Source of the DNA: DAOMFB01 sp035519355
GTDB taxonomy: Bacteria; Acidobacteriota; Thermoanaerobaculia; UBA5066
Direction of reading: 5' to 3'
Length of the DNA stretch: 12,319 bases
Assembly: GCA_035519355.1 (NCBI GenBank)
Contig: DATIWM010000110.1
Location: 1 to 12,319, forward strand
The notes below the pieces were generated by a model. The model made no database searches. It was not told the DNA's origin and saw only the letters and a list, made by a program, of their open reading frames with translations. The position numbers and the translations under genes are program-made. Below, one piece after another: positions 1-7,050 of the stretch; within the stretch, counting starts at the first letter, position 1, and each line of letters opens with the position of its first letter.

Positions 1-245
1 GCGTCCCTTTCGGAGCCGAATGACAGTCTGAAGAAGAGCGTTCGCGGAAACGAGGCCGCCGGACGAGGGTTTTCTGCTGCCGACCGTGCGGGCTGGCGCG
101 CCGAGAGGCTTCGGAGGCCGCACCGCGCTCTTCATCATCGGAGATCTTACGCCGTCGTCGAGGGTCCGATATGTGGGAAGTCATCTGATCGGGCATTTCC
201 GTCAGCCGATTCCGGGTCGACAAGGGCGCCGGACATGAGCGATTC
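1..245. other. Leader region with no recognisable gene
   Basis: No recognisable protein, RNA gene or strong promoter is visible here. Plus frame 1 is open from the window edge to a TGA at 319-321, but its translation (many Arg, Ser, His and Pro) resembles no family and lacks the GC3-biased codon pattern of the real genes. Base composition is somewhat more even than in the genes, which fits an upstream non-coding or decayed region. Any promoter of the six-gene plus-strand block should lie here, but I cannot point to a clear -35/-10 pair. Confidence 0.4.
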
Positions 246-1352
246 TTGCCAGCCGTGGGAACCGAGAACGCCGCTTCCTCAAAGCCGTTTCGGGCTGCCT
301 TCTGCATGGCGGTCCTTCTGACGTCCGTCGCTGGTTTCGCCAGCGAGAAGCGGGCCGGTCAGTCGGCCGAGGAACGCTCTGTGCTCGACGTGCCGCGGAG
401 CTGGTCCGGCGTGATCCCGTGCGCCGACTGCGAGGGGATCCGGCTGACGATCGATCTCTATCCGGACCAGTCCTTCGCCCTCCGGTACGAGTACCTCGGG
501 AAGAACCGCTCCTTTTCGGACCTCGGCCGGTGGAGCGTGGAGGAGAAGGGAACGCTGACCCTCCGGGGCGGCACCGAGGCGCCGCACTTCTTCCGCGTCG
601 TCGACCCGGAGACGCTTCGGAAGCTCGACGGCGAAGGGCGCGAGATCGGGAGCCGGCTGAACTACGACCTGAAGAGAGATCCGGAGTTCCGTCCCGTCGT
701 GGAGCCCGCCCGGGTGCTGGGCCTCTACCGGTACATGGCCGACGCCGGGCGGATCACGCTCTGCTCGATCGCCCGCGAGCTTCCGGTCGCCCAGGCGAAC
801 GACAGCGCCGCCCTCGAGAGGGCCTACGTCGAGAAGAGACCGGGGCCCGGAGAGCCCCTCCTCGTCGCCGTCGCCGGGCACCTCGCCGACCGTCCGAAGA
901 TGGAAGGAAACGGGAAGGAGCTCTCCTTCGTCGTCGACACCTTCGAGAAAGCGATGCCGGGCGAACCGTGCCAGCCGCCGCTCCCCGGCCAGGCGGCGCC
1001 GCCCGGCACCCCCGAGGGACGGACCTGGACGCTCGTATCCCTCCGCGGCCAGAGCGTGAAGGGCGGCCGCGGACGGATGGCCCTCCAGCTGAAGCTCGAC
1101 GCCTCCGGACACCGGCTCTCCGGCTCGACCGGGTGCAACCGGCTGATGGGGCGCTACTCGATCCGGGGAGACGGCCTCACCTTCTCCGACCTCGGGACGT
1201 CGCGGATGGCGTGTCCCGGAGCCGCGGATCGCGAACAGGAGTTCCTCCGGACGCTGGCCGACGTGACCGGGTGGAGGCTCTCCGGGGGCCGCCTCCTCCT
1301 GACCGCACGCCGCGAAGTCGTCGCCGAGCTGGTCGAGAAGGAAGACGACTGA
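246..1352 (+). CDS. Secreted NlpE N-terminal domain / META (HslJ-like) domain protein
   Basis: Predicted exported envelope protein of 368 residues that fuses two stress-related folds. Residues ~13-32 form a signal peptide (K and R, then a hydrophobic run, likely cut after VAGFA) with no lipobox cysteine. Residues ~50-144 match the NlpE N-terminal domain: the WSGVIPCADCEG stretch carries the CxxC pair at 59/62, followed by an F-x-L-R-Y-E-Y strand and a G-x-W strand. Residues ~155-245 are a linker domain of the kind seen between such modules. Residues ~258-365 are a META/DUF306 domain with the GCNR (296-299) and MAC (Cys323) signatures. NlpE is a copper/envelope-stress lipoprotein and HslJ is linked to heat and novobiocin tolerance; the exact role here is unknown. 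The start is uncertain: TTG 246, GTG 255 and ATG 306 are in frame and none has a good Shine-Dalgarno. The two upstream ones keep the basic n-region of the signal peptide. The stop overlaps the next gene. Confidence 0.85.
   Translation: MPAVGTENAASSKPFRAAFCMAVLLTSVAGFASEKRAGQSAEERSVLDVPRSWSGVIPCADCEGIRLTIDLYPDQSFALRYEYLGKNRSFSDLGRWSVEEKGTLTLRGGTEAPHFFRVVDPETLRKLDGEGREIGSRLNYDLKRDPEFRPVVEPARVLGLYRYMADAGRITLCSIARELPVAQANDSAALERAYVEKRPGPGEPLLVAVAGHLADRPKMEGNGKELSFVVDTFEKAMPGEPCQPPLPGQAAPPGTPEGRTWTLVSLRGQSVKGGRGRMALQLKLDASGHRLSGSTGCNRLMGRYSIRGDGLTFSDLGTSRMACPGAADREQEFLRTLADVTGWRLSGGRLLLTARREVVAELVEKEDD
1338..1344 (+). promoter_or_regulatory. Shine-Dalgarno supporting a CTG start for the HAD gene
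   Basis: AAGGAAG lies inside the end of the preceding gene, with its GGA core 6 bases before CTG 1349. The CTG shares bases with the upstream TGA (CTGA, 1349-1352), the same geometry as the GTGA overlaps elsewhere in this operon. This favours CTG as the actual initiation codon. Confidence 0.5.
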
Positions 1353-2029
1353 CCACCGCCAGCGCGCCGCCGCCGCCGGCCCCCTTCCCGCGCGCCTTCG
1401 GGGCCGTCGTCTTCGACCTCGACGGCACGCTCCTCGACTCTTACGCGGCCATTCACGATGCCGTCGCCCACGTCCAGCGGTCGCTGGGGCGTCCCGAGTG
1501 GACGCTCGGGGAGACGCGCCGGCGCGTCGGGAGGGGGCTTCCGGTCCTGATGTCCGAAGCGGTCGGTCCCGGAAACGTCCCGGAAGGGGTCCGCCTCTTC
1601 GAGGAGCGATACGGGGCGGCGGGGCCGGAGGCGACCCGGCTCCTTCCGGGGGCGGACGAGGTGACCCGGGCTCTTTTCGAACGGGGAGTTCGGCTGGCGG
1701 TCGCCTCGAACAAGCCGGGGGTCTTCTCGCGGCAGCTCCTCGCGCACCTCGGCATCGGCGCCCGGTTCGGGGTGATCCACGGTCCGGACGACGGTTTCCC
1801 CCCCAAGCCCGCCCCTCACATGGTCTTCATGGCGCTGGCGTTACTCGGCGTGAAGGCTTCGGACGCCCTCTACGTCGGCGACATGCCGCTCGACGTCCTG
1901 ACCGGACGGGCGGCCGGGCTTCCCGTGGCCGTCGTCGCGACGGGCTCCTCGAGCCGGGAGGAGCTGGAAGCCTCCGGGCCGGACGTGTTGCTCGCCTCCC
2001 TCCCGGATCTAATGCATCTGTTCCCCTGA
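1349..2029 (+). CDS. HAD-superfamily phosphatase, phosphoglycolate phosphatase type
   Basis: Cytoplasmic HAD hydrolase (subfamily IA, Gph-like) of about 226 residues, predicted to remove phosphate from a small organic phosphate such as 2-phosphoglycolate. Numbering from the CTG at 1349, all four HAD motifs are present: DLDGT (nucleophile Asp23, acid/base Asp25), VASNK (Ser120), KPAP (Lys153) and VGDMPLD (Asp178, Asp182). The helical cap lies between motifs I and II (~30-100). Residues 4-12 are a Pro/Ala-rich lead-in. No ATG, GTG or TTG occurs in frame between the previous stop and motif I, so a CTG start in a CTGA overlap is the best model. The nearest in-frame GTG I see upstream (~1209) would overlap the previous gene by ~140 bases. 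The neighbours, a class V aminotransferase and SerA, raise the possibility that it acts as the phosphoserine phosphatase. Classical SerB is a different HAD subtype, so this is inference; phosphoglycolate salvage is the family default. Confidence 0.88.
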   Translation: MTTASAPPPPAPFPRAFGAVVFDLDGTLLDSYAAIHDAVAHVQRSLGRPEWTLGETRRRVGRGLPVLMSEAVGPGNVPEGVRLFEERYGAAGPEATRLLPGADEVTRALFERGVRLAVASNKPGVFSRQLLAHLGIGARFGVIHGPDDGFPPKPAPHMVFMALALLGVKASDALYVGDMPLDVLTGRAAGLPVAVVATGSSSREELEASGPDVLLASLPDLMHLFP

Positions 2030-2062
2030 AATCGGGCGAAGAGAGGAAATAGAATTCCGGTC

Positions 2063-3193
2063 ATGAGCACCAACTTCGACTCCACCTCCGGCTCCGCGGG
2101 ACAGGTCCGCTTCTTCAACCCGGGGCCCGTCTGGGTCCGGCCCCAGGTGCTGCAGGCGCTGACGGGTCCCATGCTGTCCCACCGCTCGCAAGCCTTCATG
2201 GACCTCTACGGGCGGATCCTCGAGAAGCTTCCGAAGATCTTCCGGACCAGCGGCAAGGCCCACACTCTGGCCAGCTCGGCCACGGGCGTCTGGGAGGCCG
2301 CGCTCGTCTCGTGCGTCGAGGGGCCCGTTCTCTCCTGCGGGAACGGGGCGTTCTCGGACAAGTGGGGCGAGATGGGGAGCCGTCTCGGCCTCGAGGTCGA
2401 CGTCCTGAAGTACGAGTGGGGAAAGGCCGTGAAGGCCGAGGACGTGAAGAAGAAGCTCGCGGGGAAGAAATACGCCGCGGTCACCGTCGCCCACAACGAA
2501 ACGTCGACGGGGGTCATCTCCGACCTCGCCGCCATCGCGAAGGCCGTGCGGGAGAACTCCGACGCCCTGATGTTCGCCGACGTCGTGACGTCGCTGGCGG
2601 GGACGAAGGTCGAGGTCGACGCGTGGGGGCTCGACGTGGCGATCTGCGGCTCGCAGAAAGCCTTCGCCCTGCCGCCGGGACTCGCCCTCTTCTCGATGTC
2701 GGAGCGGGCGCTCGCCGCCGCGAAGAAGAAGAAGTTCCGGGGCCTCTATTTCGACTTCGTCGACATCGATGCCTTCGCGGCGAAGAAGCAGACGCCCACG
2801 ACGCCGTGCCTTTCGCTCCTCTACGCTCTCGACATGCAGCTCGACCACATCCTGGCCGAGGGGCTCGAGAACCGCTGGGCGCGGCATGACGCCATGCTGA
2901 AGTCGGTGGAGGACTGGGCGCCGAAGGCCGGCTTCCGCTTCTCGTCCGAGGCGGGCGCCCACTCGCCGACGGTCTCCTCGCTCATGCCGCCCGACGGGGT
3001 GAACGCCGAGGAGCTGAACAAGAAGATGAAGGCGGAGAAGTTCACCCCCGGCTCGGGCTACGGAAAGTTCAAGCCGACCTGCATCCGGATCGGCCACATG
3101 GGCGACGTCGACGTGGCGTCGGTGAAGGCGCTCTGCGCGGCGTACGAGAAGGTGGCCGCCTCGATGGGAGCCCCGGCGAAGGTCGGGTCGTGA
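2063..3193 (+). CDS. Class V PLP aminotransferase (alanine-glyoxylate / serine-pyruvate / phosphoserine type)
   Basis: PLP-dependent aminotransferase of 376 residues, fold type I class V, close to the alanine-glyoxylate/serine-pyruvate and 'soluble hydrogenase small subunit' group. Visible landmarks are the N-terminal FFNPGPVWV segment (~17-25), SSATGVWEA (71-79, cofactor phosphate region), HNETSTG (144-150), FADVVTS with Asp173 expected to contact the pyridine nitrogen, GSQK with the Schiff-base Lys199, TPTTP (244-248), and RIGHMG with Arg342 expected to bind the substrate carboxylate. ATG 2063 follows a 33-base gap; the purine-rich GAGAGGAAA at 2041-2049 is a ribosome binding site with rather long spacing. 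The stop overlaps the GTG of serA (GTGA), implying coupled translation. Members of this family next to serA often serve as the phosphoserine transaminase, so a SerC-like role is likely. Glyoxylate amination is the main alternative, and sequence alone does not separate them. Confidence 0.9.
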   Translation: MSTNFDSTSGSAGQVRFFNPGPVWVRPQVLQALTGPMLSHRSQAFMDLYGRILEKLPKIFRTSGKAHTLASSATGVWEAALVSCVEGPVLSCGNGAFSDKWGEMGSRLGLEVDVLKYEWGKAVKAEDVKKKLAGKKYAAVTVAHNETSTGVISDLAAIAKAVRENSDALMFADVVTSLAGTKVEVDAWGLDVAICGSQKAFALPPGLALFSMSERALAAAKKKKFRGLYFDFVDIDAFAAKKQTPTTPCLSLLYALDMQLDHILAEGLENRWARHDAMLKSVEDWAPKAGFRFSSEAGAHSPTVSSLMPPDGVNAEELNKKMKAEKFTPGSGYGKFKPTCIRIGHMGDVDVASVKALCAAYEKVAASMGAPAKVGS

Positions 3194-4791
3194 CGGGGGC
3201 GCCCGCCCGGGTCCTCGTCGCGGAGCCGCTCTCGGAATCGGGGCTCGCCGTCCTCTCGGCGGCGGGCCTCGCGGCCGACGTGAAGACGGACCTGACGCGC
3301 GAGCAGCTCCTCGCGGCGATCGGCGGCTACGACGCGCTCGTCGTCCGGTCGGCCACGAAGGTCGACCGGGAGCTGCTGACCGCCGGGAAGAAGCTCCGGG
3401 TGGTCGGGCGCGCCGGGGTCGGCCTCGACAACGTCGACGTGAAGGCGGCCACGGAGCGGGGCATCCTCGTCGTCAACGCGCCGTCGGGAAACGTCGTCTC
3501 GGCGGCGGAGCACGCCGTGGCCCTCCTCCTCGCCATGCTCCGGAAGGTCCCGGAGGCCCAGGTCTCGCTGAAGGCGGGCGAGTGGAAGAGGACGAAGTTC
3601 GTCGGGACGGAGCTTCAGGGGAAGACGGTCGGCCTCGTCGGCCTCGGGCAGGTGGGGGCGCGTGTCGCGGCCCGGCTCCGGGGCTGGCACGTGACGCTGC
3701 TCGCCTTCGACCCCTACGTGACCCCGGAGCGCGCGTCGGAGCTCGGCGTGAAGCCGGTTCCGCTCGACGAGCTGCTTTCGAAGTCCGACGTCGTGTCGCT
3801 CCACACGCCCGTGACGCCGGAGACGACCGGGCTCCTGAACGCCGAGCGGTTCGGCCGGATGAAGAAGGGGGCCTTCCTCGTCAACTGCGCGCGGGGAGCG
3901 CTCGTGGACGACGCAGCGCTCGTCGCCGCGCTCGACTCGGGACGACTCGGCGGCGCCGCCCTCGACGTCTACGCCGTCGAGCCGCCGAAGGACTTCGCCC
4001 TGATGAAGCACCCGAAGATCGTCTGCACGCCGCACCTCGGCGCCTCGACCGTGGAGGCGCAGGACCGGGTGGCCGTGGAGACGGTCGAGATGCTGGCCGA
4101 GGCTCTGAAGGGGTCGCCCTTCGTGGCCGCCGTCAATCTGCCGTTCCCGCCCGGGGGCGACCCCCACGCGGCGCTTCCGTGGATGCGCCTCGCCGAGACG
4201 GTGGGGCGGTTCCTGGCCTACGCGACCGGCACGCCGCCGACGGCCATCTCCGTCTCGCTCGCCGGCGTGCCCGAATCGGTCCGGAAGGCGTGCGCCGTCT
4301 CGGCGGTGCGCGGCGTCCTCTCACCCTCGTATGGGGACGACGTGAACCTCGTGAACGCGCCGGCGCTCGCCCGCCTGAACGGCGTCGCGGTGACCGACTC
4401 CGTGAAGGACGAAGCCGGCGGGTACGCCAACCTCGTCGGCGTGACCCTGACGACTGCGACGGGGACGCGCTCGGCCGCCGGGACGCTCTTCGACGACCGG
4501 CACGGCCGGATCGTGGAATTCGACTCGCTGCCGATCGAGTTCACGCCGGAAGGGACGCTCCTCGTCATCACGAACCGCGACGTTCCGGGCGTCGTCGGAC
4601 GGATCGGGACGTTTCTCGGGGAGCGGGGGATCAACATCGTCGACCTCGGTCTCGCGCGGGGCCGCGCGGGACGGGCCGCGGCCATCGTCCGGGTCGATCG
4701 GCCCGACGGGGCGGCGGTCGATCCGGGGCTCGCGCAGGGGGTCGCGGCTCTCGCCGGAATCGAGTCGGCGCGGCTGGTCACGCTCACCTAA
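3190..4791 (+). CDS. serA: D-3-phosphoglycerate dehydrogenase
   Basis: Catalyses NAD-dependent oxidation of 3-phosphoglycerate to 3-phosphohydroxypyruvate, the entry step of serine synthesis. The 533-residue length and domain order match the long type known from mycobacteria. Substrate-binding halves (~7-100 and ~285-315) flank the Rossmann domain with GLGQVG (151-156). Catalytic residues are Arg235 in NCARGA, Glu264 in AVEPP and His282 in PHLGAST. An intervening ASB-type domain covers ~320-450 and a C-terminal ACT domain ~455-530 (LLVITNRDVPGVVGRIG followed by GINI). Family knowledge says ASB and ACT domains mediate feedback by serine, so allosteric control is likely. The start is GTG 3190, overlapping the preceding TGA by 4 bases, with a weak AAGG at 3179-3182. 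The tight coupling to an aminotransferase supports a serine operon. Confidence 0.96.
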   Translation: MTGAPARVLVAEPLSESGLAVLSAAGLAADVKTDLTREQLLAAIGGYDALVVRSATKVDRELLTAGKKLRVVGRAGVGLDNVDVKAATERGILVVNAPSGNVVSAAEHAVALLLAMLRKVPEAQVSLKAGEWKRTKFVGTELQGKTVGLVGLGQVGARVAARLRGWHVTLLAFDPYVTPERASELGVKPVPLDELLSKSDVVSLHTPVTPETTGLLNAERFGRMKKGAFLVNCARGALVDDAALVAALDSGRLGGAALDVYAVEPPKDFALMKHPKIVCTPHLGASTVEAQDRVAVETVEMLAEALKGSPFVAAVNLPFPPGGDPHAALPWMRLAETVGRFLAYATGTPPTAISVSLAGVPESVRKACAVSAVRGVLSPSYGDDVNLVNAPALARLNGVAVTDSVKDEAGGYANLVGVTLTTATGTRSAAGTLFDDRHGRIVEFDSLPIEFTPEGTLLVITNRDVPGVVGRIGTFLGERGINIVDLGLARGRAGRAAAIVRVDRPDGAAVDPGLAQGVAALAGIESARLVTLT

Positions 4792-4800
4792 GATCGCGGG

Positions 4801-7050
4801 GTGAGCCTCGCTGTCGCGCTCTGGATCGCCGTCCCGCTGGCGGCGCTCCACGTCGCGCTCCGGAAGCGCCGGGCCGCCCTGGCGTTCCAGCTCGCCGTCG
4901 ACGTCGGCCTTCTCCTGCTGCCGGGGCGTCTCCTTCTCCCGGGAGCTCATCTCGGGCCCGGTCCGTCCGGTGCCGAGGCGTGGGGGACGGTCCGGACGGT
5001 GGGGGGCTCGCCCGAGCAGGTCGACCTTCCGACGCAGCTCCACGTCTGGTGGGAGGAGACCCGCCGCATCGCCCGGGACGGCGAGCCCCCCTGGATCACG
5101 ACCCGGATCGGCGGCGGCGTGCCGCTCTTCGCGAACGGGCAGTCGTGCCTTCTCTTCCCGCTTCACGCTCCGGTCTGGTTCCTCGGGGCGGAGCGCGGGA
5201 CGGACGTCATGGGCGTCTTCAAGCTGGAGCTCGCGGCGCTCGGCGCGTTCCTGCTGCTTCGGCGGTTCGGCGTCCGCGCTCTCGCCGCCGCCTGCGGAGG
5301 CCTCGCCTGGGGATTCGGCCTTCCCCTCGTCTCGTGGCTCGTCTCGCCCCTGGGGTGGGTCCTCGCGGCCGCCCCGTGGGCCTTCTACCTCGCGGCCGGC
5401 TCCGTCCGGGGGCGGCGGCGGGACGCCGTTTTTCTCGCGCTCCTTTTCGGCGCGCTCCTCGGCGGGGGCGTCAGCCCCGAGGCGGGCGCGTTCCTTCTGC
5501 TGGCGACGGCCCTCGTGGGTGCCGTCCTCGGCCTCGGGAAATGGCGGCGGCTCGCACGTCTCGCGGCGCCGCTGGCTCTCGTCCTGCCGCTCTCGGCGGC
5601 CGGCGCCCTGCCGGTCTTCCTGACCATCCTCGGCTCGTCGAAGTACGACACCGCCAGCGTCGCCCCCTCGTTCCCGGCGTCCCTCCGGGGAGTCGTCGCG
5701 TCGGTCTTTCTCGTCCCGTGGCGCTACGGACATCCCGCGGACGGCTCGTGGACGGCGCCCGTCGCGGCGGTGGCTGTGGCGCTCGGAGTCGGAACGGCGG
5801 CCCTGACGTTCGCCGTCGCGGCGCTTCCGAGGCGGCGCCATCGCCGCGCGGCACTCGCCTTCGCCTCGGCCGGCCTCGTGGGAGCGGCGTTTCTCTTCAT
5901 CGTTCCCGGGTTCCGGGAGCTGGCCCTCGCCCTGCCGCTTTTCCCGAGGATGCTCTGGCATCGAGCGAGCTTCCTGACGAGCTTCGCTCTCGTCCTCCTC
6001 GGCGCCTTCGGGCTCGAGGCCTTCCTCTCGAGGCCGCGGCGGGGGCGGCTCGTCGTTGCTGCGGTGCTGGTCCAGGCGGCGGTCGTCGCGACGGTTCTGG
6101 CTTCGCCGGTCAAGCGCCTTCCCCGGACGGCGCTCGCGGCTGCCGGCGCTCCGGCTCTCGTCGTCGCCGCCGTTCTTGCGGGCGGAGGGCCGGGAGGTGT
6201 CGCGATTCCCCTCCTCGTCGGGCTCGAGACGTTTCTCGTGGTCTGGAACGTCCTTCCGGCGTCGCGCCCGTCGCCGTCGCCGGCGGCCGTCCGCGAGCTT
6301 CTGCGGCTCGCCGGAGAGGACGGCCGCCGGATGGTCGGAACGGACGGCGCCCTTCCACCCAATCTCGCCGCTCGCCTCGGACTGTCGGACCTTCGCGCGA
6401 ACGACCCGGTCAGGCCCCGCCGCTTGACCGCGCTCCACCGGGCGCTCGGCACGGAGGGGGACGACCTGCCCGGGCCCCTGCTCTCTCCCTGGCCCGGCCT
6501 CCTGGGCGCGTGGGGAGTGGGCTGGCTCCTGACGCCCGCCGCCCTCCCCGAAGGCGCGCCGCCAGCGGAGGGGTGGGAGCGGATCGGCGCCTTCGAAGGA
6601 GGGACGATCTACCGGAACCTTCGCGCCCTGCCGGTCGTGCGGGTCGCGGGCTCGGAGAGAACCGCCGCGGGAGCCTGGGAGAGCGGGGTGGATGCCACCC
6701 GCTTCGAGGAGACGGCGGTCGTGGAATCGCCGCTCGGCCTCGCCGGGGGCGGCTCGAGCGCCGTGCTGGAGTTCCGGCCGCACCGGGTGACGGCACGGAT
6801 CGACTGCGACGGGCGCTGCCTCGCCCTGCTGCACGTGCCGCTCGCCCCCGGATGGGCGGCGACGCTCGACGGGGCGCCGGCCGGGCTCGTTCCTGCGAAC
6901 ATCGCCGCGATGGGGGTCGTGGTCCCGTCAGGAACGCACGTCGTGTCGTGGCGCTATGCGCCGCCAGGCCTCGTGCCGGGAGCGACCCTGTCGGCTTTCG
7001 GCGTCCTGGGCTGCGCGGCCCTCGCGCTCGGGGGGAGGAGGACGAAGTGA
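4801..7050 (+). CDS. YfhO-like multi-spanning membrane protein (putative GT-C glycosyltransferase)
   Basis: A 749-residue integral membrane protein. Hydrophobic segments appear at about 3-20, 28-48, 136-155, 160-200, 208-244, 252-277, 292-306, 318-342, 350-370, 388-408, 416-435, 445-482 and 725-743. A first external loop (~50-120) carries the acidic 'DLPTQLHVWWEETRR' stretch and 'ANGQS', as in YfhO-type proteins. A long exported C-terminal part (~490-720) has family hallmarks: 'GWLLTP' (574-579), 'IYRN' (603-606), and a closing beta domain reading 'APGWAATLDG...PAN...VVVPSGTHVVSWRY'. YfhO relatives are GT-C-like enzymes thought to move sugars from polyprenyl-phosphate carriers onto envelope polymers; the substrate here is unknown. 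It starts at GTG 4801, nine bases after serA, without an obvious Shine-Dalgarno, and its stop overlaps ddl by 4 bases (GTGA). The placement before ddl favours an envelope role, by inference. Confidence 0.8.
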   Translation: MSLAVALWIAVPLAALHVALRKRRAALAFQLAVDVGLLLLPGRLLLPGAHLGPGPSGAEAWGTVRTVGGSPEQVDLPTQLHVWWEETRRIARDGEPPWITTRIGGGVPLFANGQSCLLFPLHAPVWFLGAERGTDVMGVFKLELAALGAFLLLRRFGVRALAAACGGLAWGFGLPLVSWLVSPLGWVLAAAPWAFYLAAGSVRGRRRDAVFLALLFGALLGGGVSPEAGAFLLLATALVGAVLGLGKWRRLARLAAPLALVLPLSAAGALPVFLTILGSSKYDTASVAPSFPASLRGVVASVFLVPWRYGHPADGSWTAPVAAVAVALGVGTAALTFAVAALPRRRHRRAALAFASAGLVGAAFLFIVPGFRELALALPLFPRMLWHRASFLTSFALVLLGAFGLEAFLSRPRRGRLVVAAVLVQAAVVATVLASPVKRLPRTALAAAGAPALVVAAVLAGGGPGGVAIPLLVGLETFLVVWNVLPASRPSPSPAAVRELLRLAGEDGRRMVGTDGALPPNLAARLGLSDLRANDPVRPRRLTALHRALGTEGDDLPGPLLSPWPGLLGAWGVGWLLTPAALPEGAPPAEGWERIGAFEGGTIYRNLRALPVVRVAGSERTAAGAWESGVDATRFEETAVVESPLGLAGGGSSAVLEFRPHRVTARIDCDGRCLALLHVPLAPGWAATLDGAPAGLVPANIAAMGVVVPSGTHVVSWRYAPPGLVPGATLSAFGVLGCAALALGGRRTK
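7036..7041 (+). promoter_or_regulatory. Shine-Dalgarno of ddl
   Basis: AGGAGG, five bases before GTG 7047, lies inside the end of the membrane-protein gene. It fixes the ddl start at the GTGA overlap even though the reading frame is open far upstream. Confidence 0.75.

Noticed and set aside
33..133. Inverted repeat GAAGAGCG (33-40) / CGCTCTTC (126-133)
   Set aside because: Only 8 bases with an ~85-base loop; expected by chance and not associated with a T-run or a gene end.
1..321. Plus frame 1 open from the window edge to 319-321, possible end of an upstream gene
   Set aside because: The translation resembles no family, codon choice is unlike the real genes, and it overlaps the signal-peptide coding part of the NlpE/META gene.
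2027..2062. Possible internal promoter before the aminotransferase (TAGAAT at 2050-2055)
   Set aside because: The -10-like hexamer lies only 7 bases from ATG 2063 and has no matching -35. The purine-rich stretch there is better explained as a ribosome binding site.
4321..6834. Minus-strand open frame of more than 800 codons opposite the YfhO-like gene
   Set aside because: Highly charged Arg/Glu/Gly-rich shadow typical of the antisense of GC3-rich genes. The plus strand carries a coherent membrane protein.
3582..7046. Very long open frame running in the ddl frame upstream through serA and the YfhO-like gene
   Set aside because: The translation is Arg/Pro/Gly-rich with no domain, and ddl has a strong Shine-Dalgarno and GTG at 7047. 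Long stop-free shadow frames are expected at this GC content.
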